From contig NC_079489.1 of assembly GCF_020520425.1 (NCBI RefSeq), forward strand, positions 17,136,001 to 17,200,000: DNA of 64,000 bases, read 5' to 3'. The stretch comes from Spinacia oleracea (Eukaryota; Streptophyta; Magnoliopsida; Caryophyllales; Amaranthaceae). Shown piece by piece: positions 10,111 through 19,763 of this stretch. The position numbers and the translations under genes are program-made. The notes under the pieces were generated by a model, which was not told where the DNA came from, searched no databases, and saw only the letters and a program-made list of their open reading frames with translations. Positions within the stretch are counted from its first letter, which is position 1. The number at the start of each line of letters is the position of its first letter.

Positions 10111-10881
10111 TGTTGGAAGTTCTTGTTAGGAAATACAAAAGAAAAGAGTGTAAAAATGTGAATGTTGTTTTTGTCCCACATTGAAACTATAACTCATTTC
10201 CTCTTTGTTTATATATTGGGTTGAAGGTGTAACTCTTGTTTGAGAAAGTGTGAGAGTGGTATGGGTGGACACATAGCACACTCACGTGCGCGCGTGTCGG
10301 CTGGCCGGGTTGGGTCAGGCCTTGGGCCTTGGGCTCTTGGGAATGTGATGCGCGGGCGTGGGGTGGGTTTTGTGGGCCTTACATATTCTTTTCGTACCGG
10401 GTTGTTTCGGTTAAAACATTGTTACGGGAATCTATATTGATTACGTAACCGTTGGTTTAATTAGCCTTAATGGCGGCCGTTACAATCTTTATTATTCTAG
10501 CCGTTTTTGGTCTCTTGCTTTTCCTAAAGTTTGATTATTTAATCAAACTTTGTACCTTCCAAAAAAGAATACGTAATACACAATTCCAGAAAAACCAAAC
10601 ACATGCTTTCTCTCCCAAATTGCTCTTGGTTTTGGGCATATGTTTTGACTCCATTCGGATTTGTGAGTGCACACAAATTCGGAGCTGTGTTAATCCTGGA
10701 GGGCTACCGCTTTTGTTCTACTGCACCAGGAGTAGTGCGGAATCGTCTTTTAGGACAGTGGTATCCCACGGCGCAGCAATTGTTCATTATATGTTTATCC
10801 AATTGTCCGCATGTTTCAGATAAGTCCTTCTAATTATCTTATTGTTGCAACATCATTTTGTTATTTAGTTTATTCGAAACA
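10111..10881 (+). repeat. 5' LTR of the decayed Copia element
   Basis: Starts TGTTGGAAGTTCTTGTTAGG and ends ...TTATTCGAAACA. A probable core promoter is TATATATTGGG near 10211. Contains a GC-rich segment (10280-10380). Open frames of 66, 117 and 76 codons occur identically in both LTRs; they resemble no known protein. Confidence 0.9.
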
Positions 10882-13680
10882 ATCTAAAAGACGAGTGATT
10901 TATGTTGCGTATCGTTTTATGATGTTGCTGATTTCACTTATGAGTATTGTTAGTTCCTGTATTTGTGATATACGTTAGCTTTTAATTTATGGGTATGCTC
11001 CGTTTTTGGAATTTAACACGGAGTATATTGTATATGTTAGCATTTCTGTTGCTTTAGGGGATAATTGATTTATCTGGCCGTTTGTATACCTGTGCCATGA
11101 CGGAACTTCTTTATTTGGTAATGGAGTTTAGGTTTGTTAATTTGGGTAGATATAGATACAAGGCCTTATATCTTCCTCTGTCACCGTACTACTCATTATT
11201 GGTTTAGTGTAAATTTCCTCATTTGTTGGAGACCTCAAGTGCCGAAAAATGACAAAATGGGTTTCATTCATTTGTAACTTATCTTTGTGGATTTGTCTCC
11301 CAATTCCCAAAATCCTTTTACTAATCTCTCAGCACTTCTTTTCGACCATATTATTGTGCTTGTGGTCACTGGTTTTAAAAGTTAACTGTACCATGAATTG
11401 GGAAGTCGGGATTCGAAGAAATGGGCGAACAACATGTAATTTCGGATTAAACTCGGCCTGAAGTACTGGAGTACTTTTTGTTCAAATCTGCTTCTTGTAT
11501 ATGTTTTTAATAATGTTGTTTTGCTTTTGATATAAAGGGAGTAAAATCTGGTCGTTGTAATGGTACTTTATCATAGGTTGAAACAGGCTTTTGCGACTCA
11601 AATTGTTAGTAATTATTTTTGCAAGATCGTGGGGGTTTATTGGGATTGCCACAAATGGGGTGTTTTGTAACGGTTGTTGCATCCCAGTATCAGCAAGTAA
11701 ACCCTTGTCTCCATCATTGTCGAGGGCTCCCGTATTACTAATAGAATATGAGATCATCTTAGAAAGGAGCCCGTAACGAAATCACCTACGGAACATTGAA
11801 TTTAACTTTGTGATAATAAAGACCATTCGATCGGTGATAATACAGGTAATATAGCTCGCAATGGTGTTGTGTGCACACTTACTTAATTATTTATTTATTT
11901 TAATAGTTGTGGTAAACGCGTAGTTTGGTTGACCTGATGTTCTTTAAATACTACGTATTTGTTTGGGATGAATGTCTGAATATTTTAGCAGTTTATTCGG
12001 TGAGATATGATATGGTTCATGATTAATTGTATTGTTGCTAAAGTGAGATAGTTAATGTTCAAGTAATCCTCTGCTTTGTTAAATCTTTAGATGTCTAAAT
12101 CCTTGAGCATTTGCGTTATGACTGTGATTTTGTAACCAGGTTATTTTTGGTATAAAGGGAATTAGAATAGTGGTAGTACTGCTATTAGGTGCGGGTAGAT
12201 TGGCTAGAATTACGCCTGCATTTTATATTAAGCCATCAAGGTTTTTCAAATACTTGATATTATGTACCATAGTCAAAGTGCAATATTGGATTTGTTTAGC
12301 GTCATTTTCCTTTGTGAGTTGCCACTTTGTTTGAGCAAGGATTATTTATGTATCGTTAATTGGATTAGGCCGAAAGCTAATCGAAATGGGAAAGTATAGT
12401 ACGAAGTACATCATATTTCTTTGATAAGTTCATACTTTCCGTGTGATCTTTACATGCTTATGATTTGAAGATCACCCTATTTATTCTATCAAACTTTTAC
12501 CTCTATGTACTTTTTTTTAATTTAATCTCTCATACTCTCGTGTTAGGTATTTTATTTAATACTCTAGCGGAAAATGTGGGGGTTGAAGTTAAAGTTTCAA
12601 CATAATGAGTGAGTAATTTGGGAGCGCAGTTGCATTTGTCACTATTAAGATTGTATAGGTTTATTAGACTCACAGTTGATACGACTACCTTTCTGCATTG
12701 CTAGCAATACTTATGAGGTTACTTATATATACTACTTAGAGAACAGGTGCAGTGATGGTAGCGTACCCAATAGGTACGGTAGTAAGGAAGTCATTAATTT
12801 CTTTAAAATATAGTTGTCAAACTATTATTATTCATATATGTTTTATTTGTGCCCCTTTATGCATACCATTTGTTTTTGGTATATAGTTGTGCAATATGGG
12901 GGTGAACTAGTGTTTGAGACTAACTAATACGTTTTTTCAAACTTGGTTATTGTGAGTATGTTTGTAAAGCTATGAAAGGATCGTTACAAGCACTTAAGTA
13001 CACAAGTGATACGAGAAGTTTTATTAAATACTACTCTTTTTCTTGGCTTATAACGTTTGAGACTTATTGCATGTGTGTACCCTAAACTATTAGTTTTGGT
13101 TGTGTCAATATGAATTGTGGTAATCATATGTTTTTGGTTCTCACACGCTATAGTGATGTTGGTGAGACTAATATTTCTAATGTCTTAAGCCAAGATGAAG
13201 GTTCGAGGTCAATTATATGGTACTTGATGACTTGGTAAGGCAAATGAGTTGATATGCACATTTAATCTTATTCTCATTGCATGGAGAATGTTTGGTAATT
13301 TTTAATTTCCTAATATGCACATGTTGTGTTCTGGAATACTATATTATTGATAGTTTTGAGAAAGTACTCTCAAAATATTATGCTAATAAGTTTATAAGTA
13401 CAATGCGGTGATCACTTACTCTTGATTTATGTTGCCTTGCAGTTGGGACGATCACACCATTACTAGTAAATATATTTTTCACTAGTTGGTAATGTAATGA
13501 AAAGATGAAAATCATAAGTATGTTGCACTTTACACTATGAAGTTGATTTCATAGGATTGGATCTCAAGTGTCAAGAGAACAAGCTTTTTAAAATTGGTTA
13601 AGTCGTTGAAGGACTTAAGCAACCTTCTAAATATCGACATGGCAAGTTTAACAAGACTATGTTTGGTAATGGTTTTCATG
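10882..13680. other. 5' interior of the decayed Copia element
   Basis: About 2.8 kb between the 5' LTR and the first recognisable pol fragment. Gag and integrase would be expected here, but no zinc knuckle, protease or integrase motif is seen in any frame. It is either extremely diverged or replaced by unrelated DNA. Confidence 0.45.
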
Positions 13681-13699
13681 TCATAAGCATGATTCTCTT

Positions 13700-14570
13700 G
13701 GATATGTGATCGTTTATGTTTATGTGAATGATGTGATCGATTTTTTTTTGACGCTAACTTGGATTGAGTAAATGAGATAAAAGAATTTCTAAATTCAGAT
13801 TTTTGAAATGAAACATGGATGAGGCAAATGTGATTTTGGGTGTAAATTATAATAACTCTAAATTCCATTTGTCTTAGTCAGTCTCACTAAGTTGAAAAGT
13901 TGTTTAAAACGTTTTTCTCATTTAATGTCGATCAAGTTAGAACTATTTTTGGTTCAAACATCCACATAAAGATAAATAATGGTAATCTAGTTTGTCAATT
14001 TGAAATGGTAAGATTGTTGGTAGCACTATATTTCATATGAACTACACTACGCTTGACTTTGATTATTTTATGAGTGGCCTAAGCAGGTATAATCATAGCC
14101 CAAATAATGATTATTGGGATGCTATAAGGTGATTGCTTTGGTACCATGTGAGTATCATGGATTGGAATTTGTACTACTCCAAATTTCCAGGAGTGATTGG
14201 AGGGATCTCGTGATGCCTATTTGGTATCTGATAATTATAAAGTCCCCTCCAATAGTTGTTATTCTTCACTATAGGGGGTGGAGCTGTATCTTGGAAATCT
14301 TGCCAGCAATCATGTACTGACTGTTATGACTAATATGGAATATGAATTTATTGCTATTGAATTGGCAGGTTCTGAGGTAAAATGGTTGGGGAATGTGCTT
14401 GCAGATATTCCAATGTGGGGGAAGCCAGCTCCTTCAGTTGCAATTGTTGTTGCAAAGAACCATGCCTATAATGGAAGAAAGACACATTCGTTTGAGGTAT
14501 AAAGTCGTCAAAGATATGTTGTCTATTGAGAAAATCTTTAGACTGTGTAAAGTCTGAAATGAATAAAGCG
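13700..14570 (+). pseudogene. remnant of Copia reverse transcriptase and RNase H
   Basis: VYVYVNDV (around 13712-13735) corresponds to the reverse transcriptase active-site region, with N where the catalytic motif YVDD has its first D. An FEMKHG-GKCDFG-like stretch follows (around 13800). At 14278-14502 a frame containing EYEFIAIELAGSEVKWL and LADIPMWGKP matches the Copia RNase H region. Frames change and stops interrupt throughout. Not functional. Confidence 0.65.
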
Positions 14571-15201
14571 GATCCGTAAACGAAAAGGCCTATAATGAAA
14601 GCTAGTTTAGAAAACATTGGAAGGGATGGGCTTGAGGCCCATTGGATGAATTGTAAAGTAATGGACTCCTACTCTCAGAGTTCAAAGGACAACATTATGA
14701 TACAATTCGGAAGCACAAAATTTTATTTTGTCCGTCCCCTAGATGTTATTATGTGCTTGTTACAATCGGAAAGAGGTTGAGCATACGGCTCTTAATGAAC
14801 CCATATCCATATTTTTGGTGGTGTGAAGGTAGCTCACACTTGATGGGATTCACCTACGTAGGTGTGGAAGTGTGGCCGCTTCCTATGAGAATTGCGATAT
14901 GGGCTATTCTCTAGAGCACCTATGAGCATATCCAGGTCGGGCGTATGGCCAGTATAAGGCGTCACTTTTATTTGCGGAGTCAAAATATCATACATATTCA
15001 GTTGCGTGCTTTGAGTGACGGGTTTCTAACTCCCTATCAAGTTCAATACGAAAGTCACTTGGTAGGAAAGAAATCATAGCTCAAATGTCACTAAGTGTTA
15101 ATTCAAGTCGAAAGACATTGGCACCTATTCAATTGGTATGTTTTGTCCAAAACCAATTCATTCTTTTCTTTCTTTTTCTCATCTTCGAACCTGTGGGGGA
15201 T

Positions 15202-15972
15202 TGTTGGAAGTTCTTGTTAGGAAATACAAAAGAAAAGAGTGTAAAAATGTGAATGTTGTTTTTGTCCCACATTGAAACTATAACTCATTTCCTCTTTGTT
15301 TATATATTGGGTTGAAGGTGTAACTCTTGTTTGAGAAAGTGTGAGAGTGGTATGGGTGGACACATAGCACACTCACGTGCGCGCGTGTCGGCTGGCCGGG
15401 TTGGGTCAGGCCTTGGGCCTTGGGCTCTTGGGAATGTGATGCGCGGGCGTGGGGTGGGTTTTGTGGGCCTTACATATTCTTTTCGTACCGGGTTGTTTCG
15501 GTTAAAACATTGTTACGGGAATCTATATTGATTACGTAACCGTTGGTTTAATTAGCCTTAATGGCGGCCGTTACAATCTTTATTATTCTAGCCGTTTTTG
15601 GTCTCTTGCTTTTCCTAAAGTTTGATTATTTAATCAAACTTTGTACCTTCCAAAAAAGAATACGTAATACACAATTCCAGAAAAACCAAACACATGCTTT
15701 CTCTCCCAAATTGCTCTTGGTTTTGGGCATATGTTTTGACTCCATTCGGATTTGTGAGTGCACACAAATTCGGAGCTGTGTTAATCCTGGAGGGCTACCG
15801 CTTTTGTTCTACTGCACCAGGAGTAGTGCGGAATCGTCTTTTAGGACAGTGGTATCCCACGGCGCAGCAATTGTTCATTATATGTTTATCCAATTGTCCG
15901 CATGTTTCAGATAAGTCCTTCTAATTATCTTATTGTTGCAACATCATTTTGTTATTTAGTTTATTCGAAACA
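15202..15972 (+). repeat. 3' LTR of the decayed Copia element
   Basis: Reads identical to 10111-10881 along its whole 771 bp by eye. Followed directly by the target duplication CTTAA (15973-15977). Confidence 0.9.
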
Positions 15973-16068
15973 CTTAATGCGGAAATGAAATGTCATATTA
16001 TTGATGAAATTTTGTTGTTCCCACCCTTTTGTAAAGCTACTTAATTAATGTGTAAAGCTACACATCAT

Positions 16069-16365
16069 TCACTTTCTCATTACAAATACTAGAATCAGAA
16101 ACATTAGTATGCCAATTTTGATAGCTCTGTTGTTTGTGCTACCTCTGTTGTTTCTGATTGGCAGTGGTTGCTCAATGCTTCCCTTGCACCACTTGAAGTT
16201 GTCACATAAGTCACACTTGTAATATAGTCTTTGAGGATTTGTCGTTGTTCCGGAACTTTTTATTGCAAATTTTTTCCCACATATGTTGCATGTTTTGTTT
16301 GGAACTACAACATATGAGGATTCATACGTTGTAGAGGAAGATTGAGATTGAGAATATGAGCTCAT
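16069..16365 (-). CDS. small GRF-type zinc-finger protein with C-terminal membrane segment
   Basis: 98 residues. A Ser-rich N terminus precedes a GRF-type zinc finger at about 26-60: C26-x2-C29-GKK, then KSSGTTTNPQRLYYKC with C51 and C54, then FKWC. The layout of a Cys pair, an NP-R-YYKC core and FKW is the GRF signature. Residues about 82-96 (IKIGILMFLILVFVM) form a hydrophobic helix. GRF fingers bind single-stranded nucleic acid in some proteins; many small plant copies have no known role. The start ATG lies 80 bp downstream of a TATA-like box. Its 3' end reaches the repeat region next to the Copia insertion and its promoter side abuts hairpins and degenerate repeats, so it may belong to a mobile element rather than be a stable host gene. 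Confidence 0.7.
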   Translation of the reverse strand: MSSYSQSQSSSTTYESSYVVVPNKTCNICGKKFAIKSSGTTTNPQRLYYKCDLCDNFKWCKGSIEQPLPIRNNRGSTNNRAIKIGILMFLILVFVMRK

Positions 16366-16444
16366 TTGAAAGTGAGTTGGGAAAATATGAGTTGTTTAAA
16401 GGGAAGAACAGAAAGTTGTAGTGAAGAGCTGATGTTGCTCCTCC

Positions 16445-16452
16445 TTTAAATA
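16445..16452 (-). promoter_or_regulatory. TATA-like box of the GRF zinc-finger gene
   Basis: On the minus strand TATTTAAA lies about 80 bp before the ATG, within an imperfect palindrome CCTCCT...AGGAGG. Confidence 0.5.
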
Positions 16453-16458
16453 GAGGAG

Positions 16459-16505
16459 GCTCACCAACGACTAGTTTTTTTTAAAAAAAGTAGCCGTTGG
16501 TGAGC
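16459..16505. repeat. hairpin-forming inverted repeat
   Basis: GCTCACCAACGACTA (16459-16473) is the near-complement of TAGCCGTTGGTGAGC (16491-16505), with a T-run/A-run loop. It sits just upstream of the TATA box of the GRF gene. Confidence 0.75.
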
Positions 16506-16750
16506 ATGGGTATCTGGTGAAATGACCACAAAACATAGGGGTACCTGGTGAAAATCTAAGAAACCTCAGGGGTACTTGGTGAAATAAAGTTTATGAATTA
16601 CAGGGGTGCCTGGTGAAATAAAGTTTCTAACGGCCACTTAACGGCAGGGTTAAGTCATGCGAAAAAATGAAACCCGAGGGGTACATGGTGAATTATTGAA
16701 ACAACGAGGGTACCTGGTGAATAAACTTAAACCTCGGGAGTATCTCATGA
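16506..16750. repeat. degenerate tandem array of a GGGGTACCTGGTGAA-like word
   Basis: About seven copies of a word like GGGGTACCTGGTGAAA (GGGTATCTGGTGAA, GGGGTACTTGGTGAA, GGGGTGCCTGGTGAA, GGGGTACATGGTGAA and so on) occur at irregular 28-70 bp spacing. Function unknown; such arrays are often subterminal parts of DNA transposons. Confidence 0.6.
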
Positions 16751-17104
16751 AAAATATGAGGTATAAAATAATGCATGGATAGCTGTAAAATTATCATAGT
16801 CCTGTTAAGTTAATATAATAACAACAATACACTCAACTTGAAATGTCGTTACTCTTGATTTTTTAACAACTGTCTTAGTTTTTTTTTTAATTACTATTAC
16901 TCCGAATTATTATCTTTATTATTTTTATTATTCAAGATTTTTATTAACTGATGTTGGTTACGATTATATTGTTTTCCTTTTTAATTTGTTTGTCAATTAC
17001 TTTCCTTGTTTTTTCCCTTTTTTCTTTTCATTTGTCTGTTAATTTAATTACTTTCCTTTTTTTCTTTTTCGATTGATATTGCATCCTTTTTATTTACATT
17101 TTCT
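16751..17104. other. AT- and pyrimidine-rich intergenic DNA
   Basis: Long T-rich tracts, with TTAATTTAATTACTTTCCTT-like phrases repeated (about 16980-17060). No gene. Confidence 0.4.
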
Positions 17105-17563
17105 TTATTTGATGGGGGTTGGTCCACGTGGGTTGAGCTGTAATGGCTTGCCGTTGCCGAGTTCAGTAACGTGAGCTTGTAACCTAAGTAGGGGCATTAA
17201 TGTGATGAGACACGTTCTCAGCCATTTGGGTCGGACCTTCGGGTTGCATAATGCTGGCTCGCCCTATCCAAGTTGGGAGTTGGTCCATATGGGTTGAGCG
17301 AAGGCTCGATCTTCATGGCCCTAAATTAAGTGGAGGGGACCGCGTGAGGCTGGTTTCACAGAGCAATGAAAACCTCCCTTTTCTGTCAGTGGGAGGATTT
17401 CGAGTTTGCGCCACCCAGGTCCAATAGGAGCGCCCACTTGGCGAAGCCCTTAATTGGACCATCACTTCTTTTTATCTTGTACTTTTTGAGTAAAATTATT
17501 TTATGAGATTAGAATAATTTTTGAGTATTATTCTCCACCAAAAGTCCATAATTGGACCATCAC
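17105..17563. repeat. unclassified repeat-like block
   Basis: Less AT-rich than its surroundings. GTTGGTCCACGTGGGTTGAG (17118) and GTTGGTCCATATGGGTTGAG (17279) form a direct repeat. TAATTGGACCATCAC occurs at 17451-17465 and again at 17549-17563, flanking an 83-bp AT-rich stretch like a 15-bp target duplication. No coding frame. It could be a SINE-like or retroelement fragment. Confidence 0.4.
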
Positions 17564-18017
17564 GATATAGAGTGTTAAGAAGTGCTTTTTTGGTACGAAT
17601 GAGCCACAAGGCAATAAACTATTTTTTGTGAGCTTAATGGGAGTACTAAAGCGGTAGAACAATTGTTGAACAATTCCAATAGAGCAGCATGTCCGGGTAG
17701 CACTGCTGAGTGCTGGCCTGCTTGGTATTCCTGTAAAGCAGAGTAGCACAGCCTTACACTGAAGTTTTAGCAAATATGTTGGAACATAAAATAAATTACA
17801 GTGGTACATTCGTTCTTTTTGCAATTAAATATTTGTATAGTTGAATGCTTCATCAAAATGACAGAAATATGCAAAACATAACGTTGTGATGTTACAATTA
17901 GTGTACAATCTACTTTCACCCAAATGGGCATCTCTAGAGCACAAAGTAAACTGATACGTAACGTATAGAGCAAAAGAAAAAACGAGTCATTCCTGATCAT
18001 GATGTGGTTTTTGTATC

Positions 18018-18972
18018 CTACAATCCCAGTTCCCGGTTCAAATAATCCACAAACATCCTCTTTGCACTTTCTGCATCCGCTGGAGGAGGTGGAGCACTTT
18101 AAGCTTGATTGCCCCGTTAATTTCATAAAGGTCCTACGAAGTCTACGTAATTCAGGTAACCCGACTACACTTTGAATGTTAATGGTTGGTAAACCCTGAG
18201 CAATTGAAATTCCATTAAGGGGTCCTCCTAGTGCCTGGGATTGAGCTGCTACAATTGCTGTCATTACCTCTTGTGTTGCCCGATCCAACTCATATAGGGA
18301 ATTCGCTTCTGAAGGTCTTCCATTTTGCGTAGCAATTGTAGGCTGCAAAATCTTGATATCTTTTGTTCTCGAGTCTACCTTTTTTGTCAAGTAAGAGACA
18401 GCATCTACAATGGCAGGCAATGATTTGTCAATTCCATGTTTGGGTTTGGATTTGGATTTGGATTTGGATTTGGATTTGGATTTGGATGGCTGCAACTCGA
18501 ACAAAGGAGAATCCCATCTATTTCTACTCTCTGGTTTCTCAAACCTTGTCACTAGATCATCAAAGATATTCTCATCATATGTTGCTTCACCTTTTTCTCT
18601 GCGTTCTTCATTCCATTTTCTACAATCAGTTTCTACCACATCAGAGTATAACACACAATATCTAACTCCAGCTGCACGTGCCAAACACCATAACTCATAT
18701 CGGTAACCTTTTATGCTATTCAAGGAATCTACTATAATAATATTGTCTTTACACACTGATCTATCCACTTCAGACCTCAGTACCCCTCTTATATTCTTCT
18801 CAGCAGTCATATTGGCGTAACCTTGATTGCGATCTAAGTGAAAGAAAGTTTCATCAATAACCCTGACAGTTACAGTTAGGGTAGATTCTGAGTCTCTGAG
18901 TGCTTCTGCTAGGCACTTGGCAGCTGTTGATTTTCCACTGCATGGCTGCCCACAGATAACCACCAAAGCCAT
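18018..18972 (-). CDS. DRL1: KTI12/DRL1 homologue, Elongator-associated P-loop protein, with C-terminal frame break
   Basis: KTI12 is the Elongator partner needed for tRNA wobble-uridine modification; Arabidopsis DRL1 is the plant homologue (about 300 aa). The start MALVVICGQPCSGKST holds Walker A (G8-T16). Further family blocks: VIDETFFHLDRNQGY, VDSLNSIKGYRYELWC, FEKPESRNRWDSPLFE, LQPTIATQ, EANSLYELDRATQEV and LPELRRLRRTF. At codon 291-292 (about 18097-18100) the open frame leaves the family pattern and runs on to 401 codons (stop 17767). The expected tail (PPPPADAESAK, FVDYLNREL) lies in the next frame and stops at 18018-18020, which would give about 317 aa. So there is one extra base at the TTT of 18098-18100: real mutation or sequence error. 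A run of seven Ser-Lys pairs (163-176) is absent from Arabidopsis DRL1 as I recall it. The 5' leader probably has an intron (acceptor near 19060). Confidence 0.85.
18445..18486. repeat. hexanucleotide repeat (TTTGGA)7 inside the KTI12 gene
   Basis: Seven perfect TTTGGA units. On the coding strand it is TCCAAA, encoding seven Ser-Lys pairs (residues 163-176). In frame, so length changes add or remove SK pairs without a frameshift. Confidence 0.9.
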
Positions 18973-19763
18973 TGTTAAGAGTTTCAGACTTCAGAAAAAG
19001 GGATTAGATCTTTGTAATCAATCACACCTCTCCGCTGCAGTATAATCAGGAAATATCTGAAAGACAAGCAGGCAATGAATCAAATTCCAATTAATACAAT
19101 CGACCCTATTATCCTGGTTACCATTCTTGCAAATTAGTCCAAGCCTACTAGATTATGACCAGAATAAACAAAACTTTCAACTGGTACCATTTGTAGGGAA
19201 ACAAATTACAAAATCGAAAAGAGGATAAGCATGGTGCACCCAAAATCGTCTATGGAAATGCCACTAATCATCGTTGCTACACCAGCATAACAAAATCCAG
19301 AAATGTGTTTCTACAACAAAGACCAAGAAAACTAACACAAATACCTCAATATCAGCCAATTGACAAGACAAATTATTTTGCCAAACATATCAGCAATAAC
19401 ACTATCATATCACCTACGAAGCACGGAAACGCCAAAAAATCACGACTTACCGTTTTCGAAACGTCCTGGAACGGGGAAACCGGGAAACGCGCGCCGAAAC
19501 CGTTTCAGAAAAATCGAGACGTGTTTGAAACTGAATTCATCCCGGAAACAAATGGGAAACGAGATTTCAATCTAATATTCACGTTTCCCAACCAAACTTG
19601 CTGATTGTATCAAAGTTTTTCCGCCAGAAAACTGAAATTAGGTTGAAGAAGATAGGTTGAAGAAGATCTCAGTTACTCTGTCTTTCACACTTGCATAGCC
19701 TATATTCGAATCGAAACCAATTTGGGCCTGACCCAAGTAGACAAATGGAAACTAAATCATTAA
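18973..19763 (-). other. 5' leader and upstream region of the KTI12 gene
   Basis: Minus-strand sequence just before the ATG ends an apparent leader intron (TTTCAG near 19055-19065). A leader exon may lie around 19600-19700. No TATA box assigned. Plus-strand frames at 19305-19604 have no resemblance to known proteins. Confidence 0.4.

Larger units (their letters stand above)
10111..15972 (+). mobile_element. Ty1/Copia-type LTR element with decayed interior
   Basis: Two 771-bp LTRs (10111-10881 and 15202-15972) bounded by TG...CA and flanked by the 5-bp duplication CTTAA (10106-10110 and 15973-15977). A purine-rich polypurine tract (GTGGGGGA) lies just before the 3' LTR. No primer-binding site matching initiator tRNA-Met is evident after the 5' LTR. 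The 4.3-kb interior has no long open frame; only fragments of reverse transcriptase and RNase H are recognisable (13.7-14.6 kb), full of stops. The LTRs read identical by eye, so insertion was very recent, while the coding part is far more decayed. That combination suggests a non-autonomous family moved in trans. Confidence 0.88.

Noticed and set aside
10240-10833. Open frames of 66, 117 and 76 codons inside the LTR, repeated at 15331-15924
   Set aside because: They recur only because the LTR is duplicated. No known LTR protein, no family motif.
18363-18706. Plus-strand frames with Trp-Ile or Asp-Leu repeats
   Set aside because: Antisense readings of the KTI12 (TTTGGA)7 tract.
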